DNA from: an uncultured Kordiimonas sp.
GTDB lineage: Bacteria > Pseudomonadota > Alphaproteobacteria > Sphingomonadales > Kordiimonadaceae
Direction: 5' to 3'
Assembly: GCA_947500295.1 (NCBI GenBank)
Contig: CANMRM010000003.1
Location: forward strand, 248,001-312,000
DNA length: 64,000 nt
Both the position numbers and the translations under genes were made by a program. Of the stretch, positions 26,585 to 34,350 are shown in pieces (the first letter of the stretch is position 1; every line of letters begins with the position of its first letter). The notes beneath the pieces were generated by a model, which searched no databases, was not told where the DNA came from, and was given only the letters and a program-made list of their open reading frames with translations.

Positions 26585-26704
26585 TCAGACAGTTGCCGAA
26601 AGACTCCAATACAAGACCCCGCCAATGATACCAAAAAAGCTAACCATTGCAGCCCAGCACGCCACTCCATGACGCGCGCGCGCATTTGCACAGTCCTGCC
26701 GCAT
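26585..26704 (-). CDS. 39-residue single-TM peptide
   Basis: A minus-strand frame with a good ribosome site (AAGGGAG nine bases before ATG) encodes a 39-residue peptide. It has a basic N-terminus (MRQDCANARARHG), one hydrophobic helix (VACWAAMVSFFGIIGGVLYW) and a short polar tail. It is convergent with the PAS gene, stop codons 10 bp apart. Small membrane peptides of this size are typical phage morons or toxins; no family is recognised. Confidence 0.55.
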   Translation of the reverse strand: MRQDCANARARHGVACWAAMVSFFGIIGGVLYWSLSATV

Positions 26705-27001
26705 GTTGATTTTCTCCCTTAATCAATATGCTCAAACTTAAACCCTTGTCGGCCAATCGACAGTAAGCCGCCCCCTCTACGGGTTACGGTGTACCGCCAA
26801 TTTTAGTAAAACTCCAGCAGAAAGTCTGATTGCCCCTGACCGAGGTTGATCTTTGATGATGGCAGACCGATGACGGAAGACGGAGCAGGCAGAATCGGAT
26901 TCCTGACCGCAAAGCCAAGATCGCCGCCGTTTTTTACAAAAAAGTTCTTGCGCTGGGCTTCAGTTTGTTGCAGTCTCTATCAAGCCATAGTGACTGAATT
27001 A

Positions 27002-27043
27002 GCTCGCTCTCGGGACGATGTCCTGGAGCGGGCTTTTTCTTTT
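27002..27043 (+). terminator. Rho-independent terminator of early/PAS transcript
   Basis: GCTCGCTC (27002-27009) pairs with GAGCGGGC (27026-27033; one G-U pair), with an inner GGAC/GTCC. TTTTTCTTTT follows. It separates the early transcript from the late operon. Confidence 0.8.
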
Positions 27044-27180
27044 GTTGAACAGTCGTTTCTGCAGCCTGCATTGAAAATTCGAAGCAGACCGTTTCATTAG
27101 TGTTTTAATCACATTAAATTTGTTGTGTAAAGCCGTGACTGGTCGTTAACGCTGATCTTTTAAGTTGGCATTTTAAAAAA

Positions 27181-27195
27181 TTACGAAAATCGAAA
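27181..27195. promoter_or_regulatory. Repressor operator before the terminase operon
   Basis: TTACGAAAATCGAAA matches the operator at 24154-24168 in 14 of 15 bases. It lies ~130 bp before the terminase small-subunit start, consistent with repressor control of the late operon. Confidence 0.7.
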
Positions 27196-27308
27196 AAATA
27201 GCTTGCACCCAAATCTATCCTGATGCACCATAGGGACAGATAAAGTGAATACTTTTGCATAGACGCCCCGGCAAACAGCTGCCGCGGCGTTTTTTTGTGG
27301 AGAATCGT

Positions 27309-27866
27309 GTGTCGGGTCAAACTTCCCCGGAAAAGCAGGCAGGGCAGAACAGCGTCGATGCTTCCCCGAGGCAGGAATGCAGGCAGGGTGGAGGACAGGG
27401 TAGGAAGCCCGGGCCAAAACCTGACGTGAAATCTGGGGTAAAACCCGAGCTGAAACAAAAGTTTCTTGATGCGCTGGCCGCAGGCGCCAGCGTGCGTTCA
27501 GCAACCGCAGCGATCGGCGCCAGGCCGGACGAGCCGTATCACTGGCGGGAAGAGGATGTGGATTTTGCCCTTCGCTGGCGGCATGCCGAAGAGGCAGGCA
27601 CCGACCTGATTGAAGACGAAGCTTACCGCCGGGCAGTGAAAGGCGTTGAAAAGCCTGTTTATCGTGGCGGCGAAGTGGTGGGCCATGTTGCTGACTATTC
27701 AGACACCATGCTGATGTTTTTATTGAAAGCGCGGCGGCCAGAGCGCTACGGCACCAAAGCCGGGGACACTAACCTTGATGCCGAAGCGCTGGCTAAACGG
27801 CTTAATTTGAAAGGCGCGCGCGATGCGCTGCACCAGAAGTTCTCTCAGATCACTTCCGGTCGTTAA
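27309..27866 (+). CDS. Terminase small subunit
   Basis: The 185-residue protein starts with a basic disordered segment (GGQGRKPGPKPDVKSGVKPE), then an Sf6/GTA-type helix-turn-helix (KFLDALAAGASVRSATAAIGARPDEPYHW) and the oligomerisation core ending in FLLKARRPERYG. It would recognise DNA for packaging. The GTG at 27309 is chosen because GGAG lies seven bases upstream. It overlaps the terminase large subunit start by 44 bp. Confidence 0.85.
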   Translation: MSGQTSPEKQAGQNSVDASPRQECRQGGGQGRKPGPKPDVKSGVKPELKQKFLDALAAGASVRSATAAIGARPDEPYHWREEDVDFALRWRHAEEAGTDLIEDEAYRRAVKGVEKPVYRGGEVVGHVADYSDTMLMFLLKARRPERYGTKAGDTNLDAEALAKRLNLKGARDALHQKFSQITSGR

Positions 27867-29124
27867 GCGCTGGGCTTTTTTTGAAAGCCTAACAGACGTT
27901 GAAGCCGCGCACCTGTTTTACGATTGGTCTTTCTGGTCACGGCCCAACCAGCGCGCACCACGTGGCGCCTGGACCTACTGGCTTATGTTGGCGGGCAGGG
28001 GCTTTGGAAAAACCCGCGCTGGCGCAGAGTGGGTTCGCGGGCTGGCTGAAACCGGCGACGCGAAGCATATAGCGCTTGTTGCGCCCACGCTGCATGACGC
28101 ACGGGCCGTTATGGTTGAAGGCGAAAGCGGCATCCTGAATATTTCGCCGCCCTGGTTCAAACCGGTGTTCGAACCCTCAAAGCGCATGCTCACATGGCCG
28201 AACGGGACAACAGCCACCTTGTTTGGTGCGGAAGAGCCCGAGCGTTTGCGCGGGCCGCAGCATGACGCGGCCTGGTGTGACGAGCTGTGTGCCTGGAAAG
28301 CACCAGACGCGACATTTGATATGCTGCAGTTTGGTCTGCGGCTTGGCCGGAACCCGCGTGCGCTCGTGACAACGACACCCAAGCCAATGCCGCTCCTCAA
28401 GCGGCTTATCGGCCTGCCCAAGGTGCGCATTAGCCGCGGCACGACCTATGACAATCTACCCAATCTGGCCGCCGGTTTCCGGCGCGACATCATCGCCCGC
28501 TACAAGGGCACACGGCTCGGGCGGCAGGAGCTGAACGCAGAAATTCTGGAAGACACACCGGGTGCCTTGTGGTCCCGCAGTCTGATTGAGCAGCACCGAA
28601 CGGCCGGAATGCCCGAACTGACCCGTATTGTGGTTGCGGTGGACCCGCCCGCCAGCATCGGCGAAAAGGCGGACGAGTGCGGCATTGTTGCAGCGGGCAT
28701 CACGCCTGACGGCATGGCTGTTGTACTCAGAGATTTGAGCGAACGCGGCCTCAGCCCGCATGGCTGGGCCACAAAAGCTGTTGGGCTTTACCATGAGCTT
28801 CAGGCGGACCGGCTGGTCGCCGAAGTGAATATGGGCGGCGCGATGGTGGAAGCCATATTGAGGGAAGTGGACCCGGTGGTTGCTTACCGAGGCGTGCACG
28901 CCAGCCGGGCCAAGATAGCGCGCGCTGAACCTGTTGCCGCGCTTTATGAGCAAGGCCGCGTCAAACACCTTGGTGCGTTCGAGCATCTTGAAGACCAGAT
29001 GTGCAATTTCATTGGCAAGACCACGGCAGCGGGCGAAAGCCCGGACCGTCTGGATGCGCTTGTCTGGGCGCTCACGGACCTGATGCTGGGCCGAAAATCC
29101 CTTCCCCAAGTAAGGATACTTTGA
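27823..29124 (+). CDS. Terminase large subunit (packaging ATPase/nuclease)
   Basis: The 433-residue protein has the Walker A LAGRGFGKTRAGAEW (residues ~57-70), the Walker B AWCDELCAW, and the ATPase coupling segment LVTTTPKPM. The nuclease half carries the acidic residues VVAVDPPAS and DRLDALVWALTDL. The sequence resembles RcGTA gene 2 and HK97-like TerL. It powers DNA translocation into proheads at the portal. Confidence 0.95.
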   Translation: MRCTRSSLRSLPVVKRWAFFESLTDVEAAHLFYDWSFWSRPNQRAPRGAWTYWLMLAGRGFGKTRAGAEWVRGLAETGDAKHIALVAPTLHDARAVMVEGESGILNISPPWFKPVFEPSKRMLTWPNGTTATLFGAEEPERLRGPQHDAAWCDELCAWKAPDATFDMLQFGLRLGRNPRALVTTTPKPMPLLKRLIGLPKVRISRGTTYDNLPNLAAGFRRDIIARYKGTRLGRQELNAEILEDTPGALWSRSLIEQHRTAGMPELTRIVVAVDPPASIGEKADECGIVAAGITPDGMAVVLRDLSERGLSPHGWATKAVGLYHELQADRLVAEVNMGGAMVEAILREVDPVVAYRGVHASRAKIARAEPVAALYEQGRVKHLGAFEHLEDQMCNFIGKTTAAGESPDRLDALVWALTDLMLGRKSLPQVRIL

Positions 29125-30296
29125 TGGCGCTATGGACCAGATTATTTGGCGGGCACAGTGAGCCGACTGCAACAACAACCAAGCAGGCGCACCGTCCGGT
29201 TTTTGCCCGCGTTGGCCCCGGCAATGCGGTGGCGACACCGCGCCGCTATGACCGGTTGGCGGACGAAGGCTACCGACAAAATGTCATCGCCTACAGGGCG
29301 ATCAACCTGGTTGCCAAAGCGGTAGCGAGCATTCCCTTGTCGCTGCAACGCGGGGATGACCAAATCAGCGAGCATCCTTTGCTGTCTCTTCTGTCCCGGC
29401 CCAACCCGCGCCTGAAAGGCGAAAACTTCCTCTATAATCTTGCGGGTTATTATCTGATCGCGGGCAATGCCTACGCGCTGAAGGTCGGACCGGACACAGG
29501 CGCGCCCAAAGAACTGTGGCTCATGCGCCCTGACACCATGCAGGTGATCGAAGGCAAGGACGGCCTGCCGGCAGGTTTTGAGCAACAGGTGGCGGGCAAG
29601 AAGCAACGCTTTGAAGCGGCCAGTGTATTGCACCTTAAAAGCTTTAACCCCCTCTCGGACTGGTACGGCATGGCGCCGCTGGAGGCGGCGGCGATGGCTG
29701 TGGACGCCCACAATGATGGCAGCCGCTGGAACCTGGCGCTCATTCAAAACGGGGGCACGCCGTCAGGTGTTTTGTATCAGGAAGATGCCGACGCGCCGCT
29801 GACCGACACGCAGTTCCGCAAGTTGAAAGAACAAATCGAAACCCAATACACCGGCGCCATCAATGCCGGGCGGCCCTTGTTGTTGGAAGGCGGGTTGAAG
29901 TGGGCGGAGATGGGCATGAGCCCCAAGGACATGGACTGGGCATCCGCCAAGAACATGACGGCGCGCGAGATTGCGCTGGCGTTTGGCGTGCCACCCCAGA
30001 TGATGGGCGTGCCCGATGCGCAGACCTATGCCAATTATGCCGAAGCACGGCAAAGCCTGTGGGAAGATACGGTCATCCCGCTTGCCACGGACATGGCGCA
30101 GGAGCTGACAAACTGGCTGGTGCCGGATTTTGAGCAAGGAAATGGGGGCGGTGAGCCGCTGAAGCTTGCGCTTGATCTCGACGACCTGCCGGCGCTTGCG
30201 CACAAGCGCGCCGAACGCTTTAACCGTATTGCAGGTGCAAGTTTCCTGAGCGACGACGAAAAACGCACGGCCTTGGGGTTTGGGAAAAAGACCTAG
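29124..30296 (+). CDS. HK97-family portal protein
   Basis: The 390-residue protein is the usual length of HK97/RcGTA g3 portals. Signatures are NVIAYRAINLVAKAVASIPLSLQ, HPLLSLLSRPNP, LKSFNPLSDWYGMAPLEAA, NGGTPSGVL and FGVPPQMMGVPDAQTYANYAEA. It forms the dodecameric DNA-entry ring at one capsid vertex. The start overlaps the TerL stop (TGATG). Confidence 0.96.
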   Translation: MALWTRLFGGHSEPTATTTKQAHRPVFARVGPGNAVATPRRYDRLADEGYRQNVIAYRAINLVAKAVASIPLSLQRGDDQISEHPLLSLLSRPNPRLKGENFLYNLAGYYLIAGNAYALKVGPDTGAPKELWLMRPDTMQVIEGKDGLPAGFEQQVAGKKQRFEAASVLHLKSFNPLSDWYGMAPLEAAAMAVDAHNDGSRWNLALIQNGGTPSGVLYQEDADAPLTDTQFRKLKEQIETQYTGAINAGRPLLLEGGLKWAEMGMSPKDMDWASAKNMTAREIALAFGVPPQMMGVPDAQTYANYAEARQSLWEDTVIPLATDMAQELTNWLVPDFEQGNGGGEPLKLALDLDDLPALAHKRAERFNRIAGASFLSDDEKRTALGFGKKT

Positions 30297-30565
30297 TTGG
30301 TGGCTGGCCGGAATTTCCAGGAAAGCCGCAGGCATAGGGGCGTCAGCAACAAAAACAGCGCCCCTGTGAGATCATAAATCAGGAAGGATTTGCTTGGTGC
30401 GCCCGCGGGTGCGGAGGCAAGATAGCTCATCTCCAGCCCGTCTCCGGCGGAGAAAGCACCGAGCCCCATAAAGCCAAAAACACCGGACATGACAAGCGCC
30501 GTGAAAGCGAGCCAAAAGCCATATTTGGCGGTGTCCGTTTGTGGCTCTGTTGTTTGTTCAGTCAT
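30293..30565 (-). CDS. 90-residue two-TM membrane protein (moron)
   Basis: A minus-strand gene is tucked between portal and protease; its stop codon overlaps the portal stop. GAGGATCAG lies upstream of the ATG at 30565. The protein has a polar N-terminus (MTEQTTEPQTDTAK), TM1 (FWLAFTALVMSGVFGFMGLG), a short outside loop and TM2 (FLIYDLTGALFLLLTPLCL). I recognise no family. Opposite-strand membrane genes in a late operon are typical morons, expressed from the lysogen. Confidence 0.7.
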   Translation of the reverse strand: MTEQTTEPQTDTAKYGFWLAFTALVMSGVFGFMGLGAFSAGDGLEMSYLASAPAGAPSKSFLIYDLTGALFLLLTPLCLRLSWKFRPATN

Positions 30566-30649
30566 TTTCTGATCCTCGCATAAATCCGGGCGGTTTGCCC
30601 GCCTGCTTTTTAACCGACATACAGTCAAAGCCCGCAAAGGACAATGCTC

Positions 30650-31903
30650 ATGCATGACGGCCTCAACAGCGATGAGGGTGCCGAGCGCACCATCATCGAC
30701 CTGCCTCTGGAAGTGAAAGCAGACGGTGCACCCGGCAGCTTTGAAGGCTACGGCGCTGTGTTTGGCAACACCGACCGGGACGGCGACGTGGTCGAGAAGG
30801 GTGCGTTTGGCGAGAGCCTCAAAGTGCGCATGCCCGCGCTTTTGTGGCAGCATAACGCCAAGGAACCCATCGGCCGGTTTGACTTGGTGAAGGAAGACAA
30901 AAAGGGCCTCTTTGTCAAAGGCCGGCTGTCGATGTCCGGCAAGGGCAAGGAAGCCTACGATCTATTGAAACTGGGTGCCCTCAATGGCCTGTCGATTGGT
31001 TTTGTCACCAAAGAGGCACTGCGCAACCGCGCGACGGGCACCCGCACCATCAAACGCGCCGAGCTGATGGAAGTGTCGCTGGTGACATTTCCGGCCAATG
31101 AGCTGGCGCGGGTGAACACGGTGAAAGCCAGCGGCTCGATGTTGTCAGCGGACGGCATAGAGACCCCGCGCGACTTCGAGCGGCTTTTGCGGGAGCATGG
31201 CTTTTCCCGCAGCCGCGCCAAGGCGATCACGGCCAAAGGGTTTCGTGGTTTAATTGAGGCGGCTTCACTTGGGGACATGCAACTGCAGCAGGAAATACTT
31301 CGTGACCTCGAGGTCAAACGTTCCGGGCTGCTGAGCTTGCTCAGAAGCTTGGGGAGCCGTGGCTCGCGCGGGCCTTTATTGCCTGGTGCGTCTTCTGTTT
31401 CAGAAATTGTTGAACGCGTTGTCGGCGCTTACCGAAGCATTCGCGGCACACCCATGCCAATTTACGTGATGCCGGGTCGAACTCAGAAATTCAGTCTGCC
31501 GCTACGGTTTGGTTTTCAATCGGGTTCCGAGGTTACGGTGCAGACGCCGGAATCCAGCAATGAGTTTAATTGTGTCATTGACTTTTTTGCCTGGACAGAC
31601 AGGGGGCCAGTTCCCCGAAATCTCAAGCTTTCTCATAGAACGCCGAATGGAAACTTGGCGGTCGGTGGGCGACAGGCACTGGAGTCGTGGATAAACCGGG
31701 AAGTTGAAAAAGCAGGTACAGAGGACAAGCTCGATCAGTTCGATCGGGTTCTGTCGCGCATAAATGACGTCTTCCGCCAGGGTTTGGCGCCTGTTGGTAC
31801 GATCACGAACAAACGTATTGTGAGTTCACGCAGGGTGTTTATCAGTGCCGAAAGAACAGGCACAACAACTGAGGCTTCACCTTTTTTGATCAGGGCACGA
31901 TAG
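30650..31903 (+). CDS. HK97-type prohead protease with targeting module and a unique C-terminal domain
   Basis: The 417-residue protein is about twice the usual length of GTA/HK97 prohead proteases. Residues 1-160 are the peptidase U35 fold with H68 (LLWQHN) and S143 (MEVSLVTFPAN) as catalytic residues. Residues 170-198 are a conserved module (IETPRDFERLLREHG, then FSRSRAKAITAKGF) normally found at the extreme C-terminus of alphaproteobacterial prohead proteases. Residues 200-417 are an extra domain I cannot assign: helical first (~200-260), then beta-rich. The same module begins the proteins at 32891 and 34241. The start at 30650 has AAAGGA at proper spacing. Confidence 0.9.
   Translation: MHDGLNSDEGAERTIIDLPLEVKADGAPGSFEGYGAVFGNTDRDGDVVEKGAFGESLKVRMPALLWQHNAKEPIGRFDLVKEDKKGLFVKGRLSMSGKGKEAYDLLKLGALNGLSIGFVTKEALRNRATGTRTIKRAELMEVSLVTFPANELARVNTVKASGSMLSADGIETPRDFERLLREHGFSRSRAKAITAKGFRGLIEAASLGDMQLQQEILRDLEVKRSGLLSLLRSLGSRGSRGPLLPGASSVSEIVERVVGAYRSIRGTPMPIYVMPGRTQKFSLPLRFGFQSGSEVTVQTPESSNEFNCVIDFFAWTDRGPVPRNLKLSHRTPNGNLAVGGRQALESWINREVEKAGTEDKLDQFDRVLSRINDVFRQGLAPVGTITNKRIVSSRRVFISAERTGTTTEASPFLIRAR
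31157..31246 (+). repeat. Targeting module, copy 1 (inside the protease gene)
   Basis: These 30 codons encode the ETPRDFER...AKAITAKGF module. Copies 2 and 3 lie at 32912-32998 and 34262-34348. The stretch GGCTTTTCCCGCAGCCGCG and the ~15 bases after it are identical or nearly so in all three, showing recent DNA-level duplication rather than protein convergence. Confidence 0.9.
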
Positions 31904-31914
31904 CATAGAAAACG

Positions 31915-32562
31915 TCATTCCAGATCTGGCCAGAAGCGTTTTTTCAGCAGGTCCCAGTGTTTGATTGTGTTGAGGTCGTCGTTCGCCTCGCAGGCGGGCG
32001 GCAATCGACCGGGCGTCAGGCTGGCGGCGAAATGCATCAGGCGCTGCAGGCTGTTCTCTCTGGCCATGAAGACCAGGTCGGCTTCGTCAGGTTTGTTCTT
32101 GATTTTGGCTGCATAAGCTGCCTGAGGATTGTCCTCGCGAAGGGTGTGAAAACGCGTAATTTCGATGCCGTTCTCAATTGTGAAAATATTCACGTCACTA
32201 TGGTCGTCAAGCGCTGCTTTCAGCGTTTCCCTGTCTTCCGGTATGAGAAAAACCCTCAGCCCAAGCGCATTGGGCCAGACATCAGATTCGATGCCCTCAA
32301 ATGTGAAGCAGGTCTCGAAATCCGTACTGTCCTGCAAAGGCAGTACCGGTTCATACCGATATATGGTGTTTGATTGTAAATGATGCCAGACACCTGGCGT
32401 TGCAACGAAAGCGGCATTTGTGTCGACAAAACCGTCAATAGCATTGCCGTATCGGTCAAGCGGATCATACCGGGTTTCAGGTGTGTTCAAGGGTTTAGCT
32501 ATATGGTCAAAGCCAATGGCGGCGGCGACTCCGACGACAAAACCGATCAGAATATTGCGCAT
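31915..32562 (-). CDS. Membrane-anchored periplasmic partner protein 1
   Basis: The 215-residue protein has one N-terminal TM anchor (MRNILIGFVVGVAAAIGF) and a large outside domain. It is convergent with the protease-fusion gene, stop codons 11 bp apart. It belongs to a divergent family with the genes at 33437 and 34980: the same anchor pattern, a central Cys after an acidic residue (DFETCFTF), a V-x-L-x5-R-x2-L segment (LRVFLIPEDRETLKAAL), PDEADLVF and a C-terminal Cys (PPACEAND). By position it may neutralise the protease-borne domain. Confidence 0.7.
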   Translation of the reverse strand: MRNILIGFVVGVAAAIGFDHIAKPLNTPETRYDPLDRYGNAIDGFVDTNAAFVATPGVWHHLQSNTIYRYEPVLPLQDSTDFETCFTFEGIESDVWPNALGLRVFLIPEDRETLKAALDDHSDVNIFTIENGIEITRFHTLREDNPQAAYAAKIKNKPDEADLVFMARENSLQRLMHFAASLTPGRLPPACEANDDLNTIKHWDLLKKRFWPDLE

Positions 32563-32595
32563 GAGTTGGTGTCTCCGGTGTTCTTAAGCTGGTTT

Positions 32596-32610
32596 GAACA
32601 AAAGCAAAAC
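32596..32610. promoter_or_regulatory. Degenerate LexA box
   Basis: GAACAAAAGCAAAAC differs from GAAC-N7-GAAC by one base (the second half is AAAC). The following bases (ATCATCAGTTAAG) align with those after the intact boxes at 32798 and 34148. It lies 34 bp before the start of partner gene 1. No plus-strand effector gene follows, so this may be a decayed cassette border. Confidence 0.55.
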
Positions 32611-32639
32611 ATCATCAGTTAAGGAAATTATTCAGGCCC

Positions 32640-32762
32640 TCAGCAGGCACAATAGGCGACCACTTCGTAATAAAAAATTGTTACCAGAATGCCCAGAACA
32701 ATGCCTCTTGTATGACTGCCGAAGTTATATCGTTTGAGATATTTTTCCTTGTCAAATTCCAT
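32640..32762 (-). CDS. 40-residue single-TM peptide beside a LexA box
   Basis: A minus-strand frame with AAAGG seven bases before ATG encodes a charged N-terminus (MEFDKEKYLKRYNFGSHTRG) and one hydrophobic helix (IVLGILVTIFYYEVVAYCAC). The LexA box at 32798-32812 stands 36 bp upstream, so it may be SOS-induced, like small SOS membrane toxins such as TisB in other bacteria; that comparison is by layout only. Confidence 0.6.
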   Translation of the reverse strand: MEFDKEKYLKRYNFGSHTRGIVLGILVTIFYYEVVAYCAC

Positions 32763-32797
32763 AGCGCTGCCTTTCGTGACGCATTCGGTGTTTGAGT

Positions 32798-32812
32798 GAA
32801 CAAATAAAGAAC
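32798..32812. promoter_or_regulatory. LexA (SOS) box, alphaproteobacterial type
   Basis: GAACAAATAAAGAAC is an exact GAAC-N7-GAAC, the reverse complement of the GTTC-N7-GTTC box of Alphaproteobacteria. It stands between the 40-residue peptide gene (minus) and cassette gene 2 (plus), and opens a ~200-bp direct repeat shared with 34148. Confidence 0.85.
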
Positions 32813-33000
32813 ATCGCCAATAAGCCACAGAGGTTGATGAAATGCAACTGGGTTGGCCCGGAGCCCGTGAAAGCCGAACAGGAGGCATGAATGCCCAATG
32901 ATGCTGAAACAATTGAAACACCCCGCGATTTCGAGCGCATACTCAGGGACGCAGGCTTTTCCCGCAGCCGCGCCAAGGCGATCACCGCCAAGGGTTTCAG
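32798..33000 (+). repeat. Cassette head repeat, copy A
   Basis: From the LexA box through the leader, ribosome site and targeting module, this stretch aligns with 34148-34350 with the same 93-bp box-to-start spacing. Similarity ends sharply after the module. The leader contains a piece (GTGAAAGCC and flanks) matching the protease coding sequence just before its own module, which suggests the protease gene was the source. Confidence 0.85.
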
Positions 33001-33412
33001 GTCTAGCCGATCACCCGGCGAAACGGTCGAGACCATTGCCGCGGAGATAGGTGGTAAACGTCAGGTTATCGTTGAAATAGTCGGTTCTTCACTTGAGCGC
33101 AAAGGGTTTGAGAAGCTTGTTCTGACGGCTCATGTGGGCGGGTTCAAGGTGCCATGGAAGAGATTTCCGAGTTTCACCGCTGCCGGACCGTCCCAGTTCA
33201 AACTAAGTTATCCCGCGCATGCGCCCCGTTCGGGTCCGTTCACCTTGGAAGTCCGCTACAAATCCCGTAGCGGTTTTAAAACGGTGAGGAGGCCATCACA
33301 CGGCATTGCCAATACGCCGTTCCTGATTCCAGCCGGCATCCAGGAAGTTCAGGTCAGGGCCAGGTCTGACGCAGGCTTTTCTCAGCACATATTGCTTTCC
33401 CTTTTTTGGTGA
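32891..33412 (+). CDS. Cassette effector 2: targeting module plus beta-rich domain
   Basis: The 173-residue protein starts with the protease-derived module (residues 8-36, IETPRDFERILRDAG, FSRSRAKAITAKGF) directly after a GGAGG ribosome site. The remaining ~135 residues are predicted beta-rich (KRQVIVEIVGSS, KLVLTAHVGGFKVPW, FTLEVRYKSRSGFK, QHILLSLFW) and match no family I know. It has no protease domain of its own. It is followed convergently by partner gene 2, and is under a LexA box. Confidence 0.75.
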   Translation: MPNDAETIETPRDFERILRDAGFSRSRAKAITAKGFRSSRSPGETVETIAAEIGGKRQVIVEIVGSSLERKGFEKLVLTAHVGGFKVPWKRFPSFTAAGPSQFKLSYPAHAPRSGPFTLEVRYKSRSGFKTVRRPSHGIANTPFLIPAGIQEVQVRARSDAGFSQHILLSLFW

Positions 33413-33436
33413 GCGACAGGCGGGGAGATATCGGAT

Positions 33437-34120
33437 TTAGTTGGCTCGCTGGTTTGTGTTGAACTCTGTTTTGATATACTCCCAGAGAGGTGCGTGTTCC
33501 TCATACCCCATGAAAGACGTAACATCATCCTGCTCATTGCAGGCCACTAGCTCATCGTTGCCGGTAAGTGATTTCAGCATGGTATAGGCATCAAATGCAC
33601 CATGTTCATAAATGGTGTAAACTAGGTCGGGCATTTGAGGATAAATGACACCCTGCCGAGCCATCATCTCTGCTTTGCTTCCATCAATGATGGAGTTACC
33701 GATCTGGTGCTCAAACAGGCTTAATGAAACTTCCGCACCATCAAGGTCCTGCAGGGCAGCACCCAGGCGTTTGCGGGCATTGTCGGTAAATTTGATGTCT
33801 ACGAGAATGCTGGAAGATCCATCCTCGATGGATAGTTCACTAAGGCAGACCTCTTTGAGGTCATGACGCGTGAGGGTTAATAGTGGCTGGTGCATAGCGA
33901 CTTTAAAAAAGGGGAAGTCATCCGGCAGGCCGGGCCTTAGCGTCAACTCGTATTCCTTGCTTTCATTGCGCAGTTGCATGAAGCCACCAGCATGAAACAT
34001 GGGAGCGCCGAAGCGACTGACCGCCTTGGTGTCCTCGCTGTTTGAAAAGGCGACTGGGCTTGCAAAGATAAAAGCTGCAACGACAAACCCTGAAATGGCT
34101 CCGATGAATAGTTGACGCAT
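33437..34120 (-). CDS. Membrane-anchored periplasmic partner protein 2
   Basis: The 227-residue protein has an N-terminal anchor or signal (MRQLFIGAISGFVVAAFIFASPVAFS) and shares with partners 1 and 3 a central Cys (DLKEVCLSEL), an ILVDIKF-x4-ARKRLGAAL segment, PDLVYTIYE and a C-terminal Cys (DELVACNEQ). The middle faintly recalls a SecD-type periplasmic head (VSLSLFEHQIGNS). GAGGAA precedes the ATG. Its start lies 28 bp from the LexA box at 34148, so SOS control is likely. Confidence 0.7.
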   Translation of the reverse strand: MRQLFIGAISGFVVAAFIFASPVAFSNSEDTKAVSRFGAPMFHAGGFMQLRNESKEYELTLRPGLPDDFPFFKVAMHQPLLTLTRHDLKEVCLSELSIEDGSSSILVDIKFTDNARKRLGAALQDLDGAEVSLSLFEHQIGNSIIDGSKAEMMARQGVIYPQMPDLVYTIYEHGAFDAYTMLKSLTGNDELVACNEQDDVTSFMGYEEHAPLWEYIKTEFNTNQRAN

Positions 34121-34147
34121 GCTACTTCCTCGTGATCAGTGCGATAA

Positions 34148-34162
34148 GAACAAATAAAGAAC
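34148..34162. promoter_or_regulatory. LexA (SOS) box
   Basis: GAACAAATAAAGAAC, identical to the box at 32798, lies between the divergent partner gene 2 (minus, 28 bp away) and effector gene 3 (plus, 79 bp away). Confidence 0.85.
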
Positions 34163-34350
34163 ATCGTCAGTAAGCCACAGAGGTTGATGAAATGCAACTG
34201 GATTGGCCGGAGCTCGTGAAAGCCAAGACAGGAGAGATGAATGTCCATTGGTACTGAATCATTTGAAACGCCCCGCGATTTCGAGCGCATGCTCAGGGAT
34301 GCAGGCTTTTCCCGCAGCCGCGCCAAAGCGATCACCGCCAAGGGATTTCG
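34148..34350 (+). repeat. Cassette head repeat, copy B
   Basis: Second copy of the LexA-box/leader/module segment (see 32798-33000). One base is missing in its leader relative to copy A, so the possible 17-codon leader peptide of copy A is not conserved. Confidence 0.85.

Larger units (their letters stand above)
26705..27308. other. Gap before the terminase operon
   Basis: About 600 bp hold no gene I can support. There is a terminator at 27002-27043, followed by an AT-rich promoter region with one repressor operator (27181-27195). An 84-codon frame at 26846-27100 runs through the terminator and is not credible. Confidence 0.5.

Noticed and set aside
26846-27100. 84-codon frame before the terminase operon
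   Set aside because: Reads straight through a good terminator (27002-27043) and has no ribosome site.
32837-32890. 17-codon leader peptide before effector 2
   Set aside because: The equivalent leader in the other copy (34187 on) carries a one-base deletion and stops early, so the peptide is not conserved.
32891-33412. Resemblance of effector 2's beta-rich domain to actinoporin-type pore formers
   Set aside because: Only a loose similarity in beta-strand pattern; key aromatic membrane-binding residues are not evident.
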